A DNA stretch of 64,000 bases from Pseudalkalibacillus sp052246725 (GCA_052246725.1 JBQQCL010000016.1); one strand, 5' to 3'. Positions 7,999-17,115 are shown, numbered from the stretch's first letter. The notes: generated by a model from the letters alone, not told the origin. Translations and numbers: made by a program.

Positions 7999-9183
7999 AT
8001 GGCGGACTCAAAATTCAAACGAGTGTTTTTGATCGTCATGGATTCGGTCGGAATCGGTGAAGCGCCGGATGCAGCAAAATTCAATGATTTAGGAGCAGAT
8101 ACATTAGGACATATTGCAGAGAAGATGAATGGTCTCAATATGCCGAACATGGCAAAGCTTGGACTCAGCAACATCAGAGAGATCCCAGGTCTTGAAAAAG
8201 CTGAAAAGCCATCTGCTCATTTTGGCAAAATGCAAGAAGCATCCAATGGGAAAGACACAATGACTGGCCATTGGGAAATCATGGGGCTCCACATCGAGCA
8301 GCCATTTAAAACCTTCCCGGACGGTTTTCCTAAGGAGTTGCTCGCTGAACTTGAAGAAAAGACCGGCAGAAAGATCATCGGGAACAAACCTGCTTCCGGA
8401 ACAGAAATTCTGGTTGAGCTTGGGCAGGAACATATGGAAACAGGGGCGTTGATCGTTTATACATCAGCAGATTCAGTTCTTCAGATTGCAGCACATGAAG
8501 ACATTGTTCCAATTGATGAGTTGTATGATATATGTAAAATTGCACGTGAACTCACGTTAGATGAAAAATATATGGTAGGACGCGTCATTGCACGTCCATT
8601 CATTGGTAAACCAGGAGCGTTTGAACGAACTTCAAATCGACATGATTACGCACTTAAACCTTTTGGACGTACAGTCATGAATGAAATGCAGGATGCTGAT
8701 TATGATGTCATCGCCATCGGCAAAATCTCTGATATATATGATGGTGAAGGGGTTACAGATGCGATCAGAACAACATGCAATATGGATGGAATGGACCAGG
8801 TCGTGAAAACAGCAGACCGTGATTTTACGGGAATAAGTTTCTTGAACCTTGTTGATTTTGATGCGAAGTTCGGCCATCGTCGTGATCCGATCGGTTATGG
8901 TGAGGCATTGGAAGAATTCGACACCCGACTTCCGGAACTGCTTGAAAAACTAAATGAGGATGATTTGCTTCTGATTACAGCTGACCACGGGAACGATCCT
9001 GTCCATCATGGTACGGATCATACAAGAGAATACGTCCCGCTGATTGCTTATCAGGTGGGTATCCAGGTAGGAAAAGAGCTTCCTCTGCGTGAATCATTTG
9101 CAGATATCGGAGCTACGATTGCAGATAACTTTAATATTAAAGCGCCTGAATTCGGCAAAAGTTTTTTAAAGGATTTATCATAG
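7999..9183 (+). CDS. deoB: phosphopentomutase
   Basis: A 394-residue alkaline-phosphatase-superfamily mutase. It interconverts (deoxy)ribose 1-phosphate and 5-phosphate, feeding nucleoside sugar into the pentose phosphate pathway. Metal-site motifs are present: MDSVGIG near the start, MTGHWEIMG, and TADHGNDP with HHGTDHTRE near the end. The ribosome-binding site GGGAGGAG precedes the ATG. It is the first gene of a salvage operon with two punA genes and pdp; gaps are 9-18 nt. Confidence 0.96.
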   Translation: MADSKFKRVFLIVMDSVGIGEAPDAAKFNDLGADTLGHIAEKMNGLNMPNMAKLGLSNIREIPGLEKAEKPSAHFGKMQEASNGKDTMTGHWEIMGLHIEQPFKTFPDGFPKELLAELEEKTGRKIIGNKPASGTEILVELGQEHMETGALIVYTSADSVLQIAAHEDIVPIDELYDICKIARELTLDEKYMVGRVIARPFIGKPGAFERTSNRHDYALKPFGRTVMNEMQDADYDVIAIGKISDIYDGEGVTDAIRTTCNMDGMDQVVKTADRDFTGISFLNLVDFDAKFGHRRDPIGYGEALEEFDTRLPELLEKLNEDDLLLITADHGNDPVHHGTDHTREYVPLIAYQVGIQVGKELPLRESFADIGATIADNFNIKAPEFGKSFLKDLS

Positions 9184-9192
9184 GAGGTCGTC

Positions 9193-10011
9193 ATGTCTTT
9201 AACGAAATCGATTCAACAATCAGTACAATATATTGAGGAGAGATTGCATGACAAGCCAACCATTGGTTTGATTCTAGGGTCTGGCTTGGGCGTTCTTGCA
9301 GATAAAATCGAAAATCCGATTTCGATTCCATATTCTGATATCCCATCTTTTCCTGTCTCGACGGTTGAGGGGCACGCTGGGGAACTCGTCATCGGTACCA
9401 TTGAAGGGAAAACCGTTGTCGCGATGAAAGGGCGTTTCCACTATTACGAAGGATATCCAATGGAAAAAGTGACTTTTCCGGTAAGGGTCATGAAGGAAAT
9501 TGGAGTTGAAACATTGCTTGTTACGAATGCTGCAGGAGGAATCAATGAATCTTTTGAAGCCGGAGACTTGATGATCATTACAGATCATATCAATAATATC
9601 GGTGATAACCCACTGATCGGTCCGAACGACGCTTCACTAGGAGTCCGTTTTCCTGATATGTCGGATGCTTATTCTGAGCGTTTACAAGATACCGCGAAAC
9701 AAGTGGCAAATAAATTGAACATCTCTCTTCAAGAAGGTGTCTATATCGCTAATTCAGGGCCATCTTATGAAACTCCTGCAGAAGTGAGGATGCTTCGTAT
9801 CATGGGAGGAGACGCCGTCGGCATGTCCACGGTTCCAGAAGTGATTACAGCTCGCCATGGCGGAATGGAAGTACTCGGGATTTCTTGCATTTCCAATATG
9901 GCTGCAGGTATTCTCGATCAACCTCTTACCCATGATGAGGTCATCGAAACCACTGAAAAAGTGAAAGCAAACTTCATGGATCTCGTACAACAGATCGTCA
10001 AAAGTATTTAA
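9193..10011 (+). CDS. punA: purine nucleoside phosphorylase, canonical paralogue
   Basis: A 272-residue trimeric-type PNP. It splits inosine and guanosine (and deoxy forms) with phosphate. It has GLILGSGLG, TVEGHAGELV and the phosphate loop, NAAGGIN, the base-site glutamate in SGPSYETPAEV, and asparagine in ISNMAAG. This is the residue set of 6-oxopurine-specific enzymes and matches B. subtilis PupG. It follows deoB by 9 nt with an AGGAGG site. Confidence 0.95.
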   Translation: MSLTKSIQQSVQYIEERLHDKPTIGLILGSGLGVLADKIENPISIPYSDIPSFPVSTVEGHAGELVIGTIEGKTVVAMKGRFHYYEGYPMEKVTFPVRVMKEIGVETLLVTNAAGGINESFEAGDLMIITDHINNIGDNPLIGPNDASLGVRFPDMSDAYSERLQDTAKQVANKLNISLQEGVYIANSGPSYETPAEVRMLRIMGGDAVGMSTVPEVITARHGGMEVLGISCISNMAAGILDQPLTHDEVIETTEKVKANFMDLVQQIVKSI

Positions 10012-10024
10012 GGGGGAATCGCGG

Positions 10025-10846
10025 ATGTCAGAGCTAAACACAAAAATTCAAGATTCTGTAAAGTTTATAACGAGTAAAACAGATGATCAGCCGACAATCG
10101 GATTGATTTTAGGATCAGGTCTTGGGGATTTTGCAGATGAAATCGAGAACGCGAAACTGATCGATTACAGTGAAATCCCGCATTTCCCTGTTTCAACAGT
10201 AGAAGGGCATGCGGGAAGGTTAGTCATTGGGACGATGAGTGGAAAAAAGGTTGTTGCGATGCAGGGTCGTTTTCATTTTTATGAAGGATACTCGTTACAG
10301 GAGGTCACGTTCCCGGTCCGTGTCATGAAAGGACTTGGTGTTGAACAGATCATTGTTACGAATGCATGCGGCGGCATGAATCCGGATTTCCAAGCTGGTG
10401 ACTTGATGATCATCGAAGATCATTTGAATCTGACTGGATCGAATCCTTTAATTGGACCGAATGATCGTGAACTCGGACCCCGCTTCCCGGATATGAGCAC
10501 TGCCTATACGCCAGAATTGATCGACCTAGTGGAGAATGTCGCTGAACAAGAAGGTATTTCCTTGCAAAAAGGTATTTATGCATCGATCAGTGGACCGACC
10601 TATATGACACGTGCAGAATTGAAGATGCTTCGTACCCTTGGTTCTGATACGGTAGGCATGTCTACAGTACCGGAAGTGATTGTCGCCCGCCAAATGGATA
10701 TGAAGACGATCGGGATCTCTTGCATCACGGACATGGCGATTGCTGAGGACTTGGAACCACTGACACATGAACAGGTTGTAGAAGTAGCGAACCGTACAAA
10801 GCCGAAATTTAAGCAATTGCTGCGTTCAGTGATTGAAAAAGTATAA
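10025..10846 (+). CDS. purine nucleoside phosphorylase, divergent second paralogue
   Basis: A 273-residue paralogue of the preceding gene, sharing GLILGSGLG, TVEGHAG, GRFHFYEGY and VGMSTVPEV. The base pocket differs: the glutamate of the ETPAE loop is Met194 (GPTYMTRAE), and the specificity asparagine is Asp236 (ITDMAIAEDL). Aspartate at this position and an RAE loop are features of methylthioadenosine phosphorylases, so a 6-aminopurine nucleoside is a reasonable guess. It follows the first copy by 13 nt with an AGGGGG site, so the two are cotranscribed. Confidence 0.88.
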   Translation: MSELNTKIQDSVKFITSKTDDQPTIGLILGSGLGDFADEIENAKLIDYSEIPHFPVSTVEGHAGRLVIGTMSGKKVVAMQGRFHFYEGYSLQEVTFPVRVMKGLGVEQIIVTNACGGMNPDFQAGDLMIIEDHLNLTGSNPLIGPNDRELGPRFPDMSTAYTPELIDLVENVAEQEGISLQKGIYASISGPTYMTRAELKMLRTLGSDTVGMSTVPEVIVARQMDMKTIGISCITDMAIAEDLEPLTHEQVVEVANRTKPKFKQLLRSVIEKV

Positions 10847-10864
10847 TACAAGGACTGATATAGC

Positions 10865-12166
10865 ATGAGAATGGTAGATTTGATTGAAAAGAAACGGAAC
10901 GGAAACGAACTGACGCAAGATGAAATCGCCTTCATCATTGAAGGATATACGAACGGAGACATCCCTGATTATCAAATGTCCGCCCTGGCAATGGCTATTT
11001 ATTTCAATGATATGACTGAAGAAGAACGTGCGAATTTTACAATGGCAATGGTTGACTCAGGCGACAAAATTGATCTTGCAGCCATAGAAGGCATTAAAGT
11101 TGATAAACATTCCACTGGAGGCGTCGGGGACACGACGACACTTGTACTTGCACCACTCGTAGCAGCTGTCGGGGTTCCTGTTGCAAAAATGTCAGGACGT
11201 GGTCTCGGTCATACAGGCGGTACAATCGATAAGCTTGAAGCTGTACCTGGTTTCCATGTCGAAATCGACAACGACGAATTCATCAAACTTGTAAATAAGA
11301 ATAAGATCGCAGTCATCGGTCAGAGCGGAAACCTTACACCTGCTGACAAGAAACTTTATGGACTTCGAGATGTAACGGCTACAGTCAATTCGATTCCGTT
11401 GATTGCAAGCTCGATCATGAGTAAGAAGATTGCTGCAGGTGCAGATGCGATTGTACTTGATGTGAAAACAGGTGCTGGTGCCTTCATGACAGAAGTTGAA
11501 AAGGCAGAAGAACTGGCAAAAGCGATGGTGAAGATCGGAAATAATGTCGGACGTAATACGATGGCGATCATTTCAGATATGAGCCAGCCGCTCGGTTTTG
11601 CAATCGGGAATGCGCTTGAAGTTAAAGAGGCAGCAGACACATTACGTGGAGAAGGACCTGAAGATCTTGAAGAACTCTGCTTGACATTAGGTTCGTTCAT
11701 GGTGATGCTCGCGGAAAAAGCTGAGACGAAGGAAGAAGCTCGTCAAATGCTGATCGACGTCATGAAAAACGGCAAAGCGATTGAGACGTTTAAAACGTTC
11801 TTGAAGGCTCAAGGAGGAGACGAATCGGTCATCGACGATCTAAGCAAATTGCCAACAGCAAAGCACGAGATTCCATTTGTTGCTGAAAAAGATGGATATG
11901 TTTCAGAAATCATGGCCAATGAGGTCGGAACTGCCGCAATGTTGTTAGGGGCAGGTCGTGCAACCAAAGATTCAGAGATTGATCTTGCAGTTGGAATCGT
12001 CCTTCATAAGAAAGTCGGCGATGAAGTGAAGAAAGGCGAGACAATCGCGACATTGCACAGTAATCAAGAAAATGTGGATGAAGTATTGAAGAAATTGAAC
12101 GGTGCATATACAATTTCCACTGAAAAAGTAACCGCACCACCACTAGTTTATAAAGAGATCATGTAA
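10865..12166 (+). CDS. pdp: pyrimidine-nucleoside phosphorylase
   Basis: A 433-residue thymidine phosphorylase-family enzyme that splits uridine, thymidine and deoxyuridine with phosphate. Signature stretches are KHSTGGVGD, the glycine-rich GRGLGHTGGTIDKLE, and KKIAAGADAIVLD. The start MRMVDLIEKK is the same as in B. subtilis Pdp. It is the last gene of the deoB-punA-punA-pdp unit, followed by a terminator. Confidence 0.95.
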   Translation: MRMVDLIEKKRNGNELTQDEIAFIIEGYTNGDIPDYQMSALAMAIYFNDMTEEERANFTMAMVDSGDKIDLAAIEGIKVDKHSTGGVGDTTTLVLAPLVAAVGVPVAKMSGRGLGHTGGTIDKLEAVPGFHVEIDNDEFIKLVNKNKIAVIGQSGNLTPADKKLYGLRDVTATVNSIPLIASSIMSKKIAAGADAIVLDVKTGAGAFMTEVEKAEELAKAMVKIGNNVGRNTMAIISDMSQPLGFAIGNALEVKEAADTLRGEGPEDLEELCLTLGSFMVMLAEKAETKEEARQMLIDVMKNGKAIETFKTFLKAQGGDESVIDDLSKLPTAKHEIPFVAEKDGYVSEIMANEVGTAAMLLGAGRATKDSEIDLAVGIVLHKKVGDEVKKGETIATLHSNQENVDEVLKKLNGAYTISTEKVTAPPLVYKEIM

Positions 12167-12179
12167 TAACGTTTTGGAT

Positions 12180-12222
12180 AGCTGCTTGTAAGCTGATTAT
12201 GGCTTATGGGCAGCTTTTTTTT
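12180..12222 (+). terminator. terminator of the nucleoside salvage operon
   Basis: Imperfect stem AGCTGC...GCAGCT with inner TAAGC/GCTTA pairing, followed by eight T. Confidence 0.8.
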
Positions 12223-12282
12223 ATGGTGGGGAAATAAGGATGGATTTAAGATTTACGTTGAACGAATTTCATGTCGAAAATT

Positions 12283-12390
12283 TGAGTTGTAGAGATAAAT
12301 TTAAAGTTCTAGAGATAATTTCAGTTTTCCAGCGATTTACCCCTTACTTGTAGAGATAACTTACATCCTGTCGTAGATTGCTCCGAAAAC
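12283..12390. repeat. degenerate tandem array of 20-21 bp units
   Basis: TAGAGATAA occurs at 12290, 12310 and 12351, with a decayed copy (AGCGATTT) near 12331 and a partial one (TCGTAGATT) at about 12371. That is one unit every 20-21 bp. It lies between the pdp terminator and the dacF promoter and has no coding potential. Confidence 0.6.
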
Positions 12391-12417
12391 CCAAAAACGT
12401 TTTTCACCCTTCCTAAA

Positions 12418-12446
12418 GTATAAACTGTTCAAAATTGGAAAAAATA
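12418..12446 (+). promoter_or_regulatory. sigma-F promoter of dacF
   Basis: A -35 GTATA (12418-12422) and a -10 GGAAAAAATA (12437-12446) match the sigma-F consensus (GTATA, GGNNANAATA) with a 14-bp spacer. It lies 30 bp before the dacF start, consistent with forespore expression. Confidence 0.75.
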
Positions 12447-12475
12447 AGAATACTAAGAATGGAGGGATTATGTCT

Positions 12476-13648
12476 ATGAAACGCTTTTTTACATGTATGA
12501 TTGCGGCAGTGGTAGGGCTATCAGTCCTTTCACCAGCTGCATTTGCTAATGAGGATCATGTTCCAGTCAATACTCTTGCTGAAAAAGCATCCTCTGCAAT
12601 TTTGATTGAAAGAGATACAGGTACAGTACTATTCGATAAAAATGCTGATGAAAAGCTTCCTCCTGCAAGTATGACGAAGATCATGACAATGATTCTCGTG
12701 ATGGATGCTTTACATAAAGGCAAAATCAACCTGAAAGACAAAGTTCGAACAAGTGAATATGCAGCATCTATGGGTGGATCGCAAATTTTCCTTGAAGAAG
12801 GAGAAATCATGACCGTCGAAGAGATGCTTAAAGGTGTTGCGTTAGCATCAGGAAACGATGCCTCAGTCGCTCTTGGAGAGTTTATCGCTGGGACGAACGA
12901 CGCTTTCGTAAAAATGATGAATGAAAAAGCAAAGGAACTGGGGTTAAAGAACTCCAACTTTAAAAATGCAACAGGACTTCCGGAAACAGACCATTACAGT
13001 ACAGCAAGAGACATGGCTTTGATGGCGAAAGAACTTTTGAAATATGAACAGATTACAAATTACACAGGTAAATATGAAGATTACCTGCGTCAAAATACCG
13101 ATAAAAAATTCTGGCTTGTCAATACGAATAAGCTCGTCAAATTTTACCCTGGCGTGGATGGATTGAAAACCGGCTATACGAACGAGGCTAAATATTGTTT
13201 GACTGCTACAGCCAAAAAAGACGATATGCGTGTCATTGCAGTTGTCATGGGGGCTCCGACGACAAAGGAAAGGAACGCCCAGGTGACACAAATGCTCGAT
13301 TATGCCTTTGCGAATTATGAGACGGAAAGGATTTACGAAAGACACCAGATGATCGATGAAATCCCAATCCAAAAAGGTGTATCGAAGACGATCCAAATGG
13401 CGACTTCAGAACCGATCTCCCTTTTGATGAAAAAAGGTGAGAAGAAGATGAAACTCACAACGGAAATCAAAATCAATAAGCAGGTGAAAATGCCGATTGA
13501 AAAAGGAGACCGGCTCGGAACGCTCGTTGTCAAAAACAATGGGAAAACCGTTACTGAATCACCTTTGGTCGCATCCGAAAACGTTGCAGCAGCGAATTGG
13601 TGGGGACTATTCAAACGTACAGTAGGCAAGTTTTCGCAAACACCGTAA
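12476..13648 (+). CDS. dacF: forespore D-alanyl-D-alanine carboxypeptidase DacF
   Basis: A 390-residue penicillin-binding protein that trims stem-peptide D-alanine and so adjusts cross-linking of spore peptidoglycan. It has a signal peptide ending AAFA, the SxxK motif PASMTK, the SGN motif, and KTG in GLKTGYT, then a beta-sandwich C-terminal domain. ATG 12470 is only 3 nt from GGAGGG; ATG 12476 has proper spacing and starts MKRFF. The sigma-F promoter and the position before spoIIAA are as in B. subtilis. Confidence 0.93.
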   Translation: MKRFFTCMIAAVVGLSVLSPAAFANEDHVPVNTLAEKASSAILIERDTGTVLFDKNADEKLPPASMTKIMTMILVMDALHKGKINLKDKVRTSEYAASMGGSQIFLEEGEIMTVEEMLKGVALASGNDASVALGEFIAGTNDAFVKMMNEKAKELGLKNSNFKNATGLPETDHYSTARDMALMAKELLKYEQITNYTGKYEDYLRQNTDKKFWLVNTNKLVKFYPGVDGLKTGYTNEAKYCLTATAKKDDMRVIAVVMGAPTTKERNAQVTQMLDYAFANYETERIYERHQMIDEIPIQKGVSKTIQMATSEPISLLMKKGEKKMKLTTEIKINKQVKMPIEKGDRLGTLVVKNNGKTVTESPLVASENVAAANWWGLFKRTVGKFSQTP

Positions 13649-13703
13649 ATTTTCTCACATTATCAGATTATGAATCGATTCAACACTAGTTTTGTCAGCG
13701 AGA

Positions 13704-13731
13704 AGGATTCCATTATAAAAATAGCGAAATG
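13704..13731 (+). promoter_or_regulatory. candidate sigma-H promoter of the spoIIA operon
   Basis: AGGATTC (13704-13710) and CGAAATG (13725-13731), 14 bp apart, resemble the sigma-H elements AGGAWWT and RGAAT; the -10 is imperfect. The position is that of the sigma-H/Spo0A promoter of spoIIA in B. subtilis. Confidence 0.5.
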
Positions 13732-13762
13732 ACTCACTACCTAGAAGAAGGAGGAGAGGTAA

Positions 13763-14113
13763 GTGAGTCTTAGTGTAAAACTCGAAGTTAAAGACCGTGT
13801 CCTGTGTATCCGATTAGAAGGCGACTTAGACCACCATACAGCAGAACAGTTACGGACAGAAGTTGATCAAACGATCCAAGAAAATCAGATTCATGATATC
13901 GTATTGAATTTAGAAGCCTTGTCTTTTATGGATAGTTCAGGATTAGGGGTAATCCTAGGACGATATAAATTGATTAAAAGTCAAGGAGGAGAAATGGTTG
14001 TTTGTTCGATCTCCCCTTCTGTAAAAAGACTGTTTGAGATGTCAGGCATGTTCAAGATCATCCGACTTGAAGATAGTGAACAAAAAGCTTTGCACACGCT
14101 GGGGGTGGCATAA
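13763..14113 (+). CDS. spoIIAA: anti-anti-sigma factor SpoIIAA
   Basis: A 116-residue STAS-domain protein. Unphosphorylated SpoIIAA binds SpoIIAB and frees sigma-F in the forespore. The phosphorylated serine lies in FMDSSGLGVI. GTG 13763 follows AAGGAGGAG at good spacing. Its stop overlaps the spoIIAB start by one base, so the pair is translationally coupled. Confidence 0.96.
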   Translation: MSLSVKLEVKDRVLCIRLEGDLDHHTAEQLRTEVDQTIQENQIHDIVLNLEALSFMDSSGLGVILGRYKLIKSQGGEMVVCSISPSVKRLFEMSGMFKIIRLEDSEQKALHTLGVA

Positions 14114-14553
14114 TGAAAAATGTCATGAAAATGGAATTCTCTGCACGTAGTGAAAATGAATCATTTGCAAGGGTCACAGTTGCATCCTTCATCGCACAAC
14201 TCGATCCTACTGTAGATGAATTGACTGAAATCAAAACGGTTGTTTCAGAAGCCGTTACGAATGCAATCATTCATGGATACGATAACAACGCTGATGGAAT
14301 GGTTTATATCGAATGCATTTTAGATGATGGTTGTGTTGAATTGATGATCCGTGATGAAGGAGTCGGAATCGATGATCTGGATGAAGCTAGACAGCCATTA
14401 TTCACAACTAAGCCAGAACTTGAAAGATCCGGGATGGGTTTTACAATCATGGAAAATTTCATGGACCAAATCGAAATTGACACAGAAAAATCTTTCGGCA
14501 CCACGATCCGTTTGAAGAAGTATCTGACAAATCATAAAGCGCTTTGTAATTAA
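14113..14553 (+). CDS. spoIIAB: anti-sigma F factor and serine kinase SpoIIAB
   Basis: A 146-residue GHKL-fold protein that sequesters sigma-F and phosphorylates SpoIIAA. The N box (EAVTNAIIHGY), G1 (DEGVGI) and G2 (GMGFTIM) ATP-site motifs are all present. Twelve nucleotides separate it from sigF. Confidence 0.96.
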   Translation: MKNVMKMEFSARSENESFARVTVASFIAQLDPTVDELTEIKTVVSEAVTNAIIHGYDNNADGMVYIECILDDGCVELMIRDEGVGIDDLDEARQPLFTTKPELERSGMGFTIMENFMDQIEIDTEKSFGTTIRLKKYLTNHKALCN

Positions 14554-14565
14554 GGAGCATAGCCT

Positions 14566-15324
14566 ATGGATTTGGATGTCAAACAAGATAAAAAAAACAC
14601 GTACCTCAATGACAAGGAAATGAAAGAATTGATCCAACGAAGTCAGGAAGGCGATCAGACAGCGAGAGATACCATCGTAGAGAAGAACATGCGGTTGGTC
14701 TGGTCTGTTGTACAACGCTTTTTGAACAGAGGGTACGAACCGGATGACCTTTTCCAAATTGGAAGTATCGGTCTGCTTAAATCTGTAGATAAATTCGATC
14801 TTAGTTATGACGTAAAATTTTCGACTTATGCAGTCCCGATGATCATCGGAGAGATCCAGCGGTTCATAAGGGATGATGGAACAGTCAAAGTAAGCCGATC
14901 CTTAAAAGAACTCGGTAATAAAGTCAGGAAAGTACGGGATGAACTATCGAAAGAGTTTAGCCGCAATCCTACCGTGAATGAAATTGCGACGAAACTTGAG
15001 ATCAGTCCTGAAGATGTCGTGATGGCACAGGAAGCTGTCCGTGCCCCATCATCGATTCATGAAACCGTTTATGAGAATGATGGAGATCCGATTACATTGC
15101 TTGATCAAATTTCAGATCAGGGTGATACGAAGTGGTTTGATCAGATTGCTTTGAAAGAAGCAATCCAGACGCTGAATGAACGTGAGAGATTGATCGTCTA
15201 TCTCAGATATTATAAGGATCAGACGCAGTCTGAGGTAGCTACAAGGCTTGGAATATCACAAGTTCAAGTTTCCAGGCTAGAAAAGAAAATACTCCGTGAG
15301 ATGAAAACCCAGATGGACGAATAA
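14566..15324 (+). CDS. sigF: RNA polymerase sigma-F factor
   Basis: A 252-residue sigma-70-family factor that starts forespore-specific transcription. Region 2 (DLFQIGSIGLLKSVDKF, then FSTYAVPMIIGEIQRF), region 3 and the region 4 helix-turn-helix (TQSEVATRLGISQVQVSRLE) are complete. The ribosome-binding site is AAGGAG. It is the last gene of the operon, with a terminator overlapping its 3' end. Confidence 0.97.
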   Translation: MDLDVKQDKKNTYLNDKEMKELIQRSQEGDQTARDTIVEKNMRLVWSVVQRFLNRGYEPDDLFQIGSIGLLKSVDKFDLSYDVKFSTYAVPMIIGEIQRFIRDDGTVKVSRSLKELGNKVRKVRDELSKEFSRNPTVNEIATKLEISPEDVVMAQEAVRAPSSIHETVYENDGDPITLLDQISDQGDTKWFDQIALKEAIQTLNERERLIVYLRYYKDQTQSEVATRLGISQVQVSRLEKKILREMKTQMDE

Positions 15325-15345
15325 GTCGTCTATCCGGGTTTTTGT
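15303..15345 (+). terminator. sigF terminator
   Basis: Stem AAAACCC...GGGTTTTT with inner GACGA/TCGTC. The left arm is inside the last codons of sigF. Confidence 0.85.
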
Positions 15346-15403
15346 TTTGTGTGTAACAAACGAAATTAACGCCATATCTGGGGAAAGCCGCCAAGCCGCC
15401 ATG

Positions 15404-15598
15404 TTAACGGACATCAGAGCCGTTATTTGTGACAAAACCGCTGTTTCTGAAACTTTAACGGACACCACAGCCGTTATTTGTGAACAAAGCAGCTGATTTC
15501 CTATGATATTTTCGAAATAAGGTCCCTGGTGTCCGCTAAGTTTGTAAAATTCCATTATTTTGGGTAAATAAGGTCTCCTGTATCCGTTAACAGGATAG
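15404..15598. repeat. R3 element copy 1, nested palindromes
   Basis: Two inverted-repeat pairs are nested. The inner pair is GGACACCA...TGGTGTCC with CGTTATTT against AAATAAGG (15455-15543). The outer pair is TTAACGGACATCAG... against ...CCTGTATCCGTTAA (15404-15598). The inner part and its loop (GAACAAAGCAGCTGATTT) recur at 36598-36740. Confidence 0.75.
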
Positions 15599-15982
15599 TG
15601 CAACTTGCGAGGTCGACACTTTGATTAACATTTTTGTATGCGTCCACCCAGAATCATTTGGTTCGATCCTCCTCGCCAGTTTACAGTGACCTTCGTGCCT
15701 AACCCGGTTACTTCCGCTTTTGGTTTGCCTGTGGAAATGGAGTGAATTTCGCAAACATCAACAATATAGAAAAATAAAAAATCGTGTAGATTATCATAGA
15801 TTGTTGACTATAGTCCGCAACAAAAACTGTAAATTCCTCTTTTATCTACCGCTTTTTTCTCCACATTACCACAATTTCCTTCAAATATACCGTCATTTTT
15901 CTTCATTACATCCTTACCTTATTCCTGAATTTATTTAACTGCTCCTATCCAAAAGGTAATTACTGGATAGGTTGGGCATCCA
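15599..15982. other. non-coding stretch upstream of spoVA
   Basis: No convincing gene. A segment near 15735-15775 (TTCGCAAACATCAACAATATA) is shared with the right flank of the second R3 copy at about 36778-36800, so the repeated unit extends beyond the palindromes. A hairpin CCTATCC/GGATAGG lies at about 15944-15971. Confidence 0.5.
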
Positions 15983-16012
15983 GAATGAGAGTGGTTTGGA
16001 AGAAACATACTA
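15983..16012 (+). promoter_or_regulatory. sigma-G promoter of the spoVA operon
   Basis: A -35 GAATG (15983-15987) and a -10 CATACTA (16006-16012) with an 18-bp spacer match the sigma-G consensus. It lies 36 bp before the TTG chosen for spoVAA and rules out the upstream in-frame ATG. Confidence 0.75.
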
Positions 16013-16047
16013 CATATAAACGAATTGGCATAAAAGGGGGACTTTCT

Positions 16048-16671
16048 TTGGAAGTTGAAGCGGTTTATTTACGTATGCGGCATAGGCTTCTTGCTTCTCC
16101 TGGACAGACAATACGAATTAAAGATCTTGCTCAACTCGTCGGCCCTGAAAATGTCATTCAAGAAATTGGTCATATGACAGTTCATAAAATCACGGTGGAA
16201 GATAAAACCATCGTTATCATCGATCTTATGAAAGTTCTAAAGGCCATTAAAGAGCGATTTCCGAGTTTGGATATTCAAACTGTCGGTACACCTCAAACGA
16301 TTATAGAAGTCCAGTATAAGCAATCGAAAATTACTGGGGTTTATTTTGTGGTCGTTTGGCTCTTGTTATTCATTGGCGCTGCACTTGCGATTATGAATTT
16401 CCATGAGGATGTCAGCATGCAGCAGGTTCACCAGAAGATTTACTACCTGGTCACAGGACGGAAGAACGAATATCCGCTTCTTTTACAGGTTCCGTATTCT
16501 TTTGGGCTTGGATTAGGGATGGTGCTCTTTTTCAACCATATTTTCAAGAAACGTTTCAATGAAGAACCAAGTCCACTTGAAGTGGAAATGTTCAACTACC
16601 AACAGGATTTGGATCAGTACGTCATCATGAATGAGAACAAAGAAAACGAGAAGAAAGCTCATGACAATTAA
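16048..16671 (+). CDS. spoVAA: stage V sporulation protein AA
   Basis: A 207-residue membrane-associated subunit of the SpoVA channel complex, which moves dipicolinic acid into the forespore and out on germination. It has an N-terminal soluble domain followed by two membrane segments (VWLLLFIGAALAIMNF and the region before FNHIFKKR). EEPSPLEVEMFNYQ near the end is strongly conserved. TTG 16048 lies 7 nt after AAGGGGG; the longer frame from 15985 begins inside the promoter. Confidence 0.92.
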   Translation: MEVEAVYLRMRHRLLASPGQTIRIKDLAQLVGPENVIQEIGHMTVHKITVEDKTIVIIDLMKVLKAIKERFPSLDIQTVGTPQTIIEVQYKQSKITGVYFVVVWLLLFIGAALAIMNFHEDVSMQQVHQKIYYLVTGRKNEYPLLLQVPYSFGLGLGMVLFFNHIFKKRFNEEPSPLEVEMFNYQQDLDQYVIMNENKENEKKAHDN

Positions 16672-17083
16672 AATTATTATCGTCATGTTGATAGGTTTAG
16701 GAGGAGGCCTCGCAGTAGGAGCAGGTTTCGTTGCAATTTTGACGGTTTTCGGTATCATTCCACGGTTGATGCAAATCACAAAAACATATTCAAAATTAAG
16801 AGGCTATGAAATCGGCATCATTGCAGGCGTCTTATTATCAAGTTGGTATGGATTGAGAGATCTCACCATCTCTTCTAGCCATTGGTTTCTGATTCCGATC
16901 GGTATTGCAAGCGGAACTTTTATCGGAATGCTGGCTGCTGCATTGACAGAAGTGTTGAATGTACTTCCAATCTTGATGAAACGTGTCGGGTTCAAAGAAC
17001 AAGTTCTCATACTCCTGATGGCAATTTTGTTCGGAAAAGTAGTAGGTTCACTGTTCCATTGGATCTTCTTCGTACATCTGTGA
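16661..17083 (+). CDS. spoVAB: stage V sporulation protein AB
   Basis: A 140-residue protein with four hydrophobic segments, a membrane component of the SpoVA complex. GGGLAVGAGFVAILTVFG and AALTEVLNVLPIL are family signatures. ATG 16661 overlaps the end of spoVAA by 11 nt and gives the B. subtilis-like MTIKIII start; the frame is open further upstream inside spoVAA. Confidence 0.92.
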   Translation: MTIKIIIVMLIGLGGGLAVGAGFVAILTVFGIIPRLMQITKTYSKLRGYEIGIIAGVLLSSWYGLRDLTISSSHWFLIPIGIASGTFIGMLAAALTEVLNVLPILMKRVGFKEQVLILLMAILFGKVVGSLFHWIFFVHL

Positions 17084-17115
17084 TTTTTTAAAAGGTATAA
17101 AAGGAGCTGTAAGAC

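Noticed and set aside
15720..15938. 72-codon plus-strand frame before spoVAA
   Set aside because: No SD, atypical composition, and it covers the shared R3 flank.
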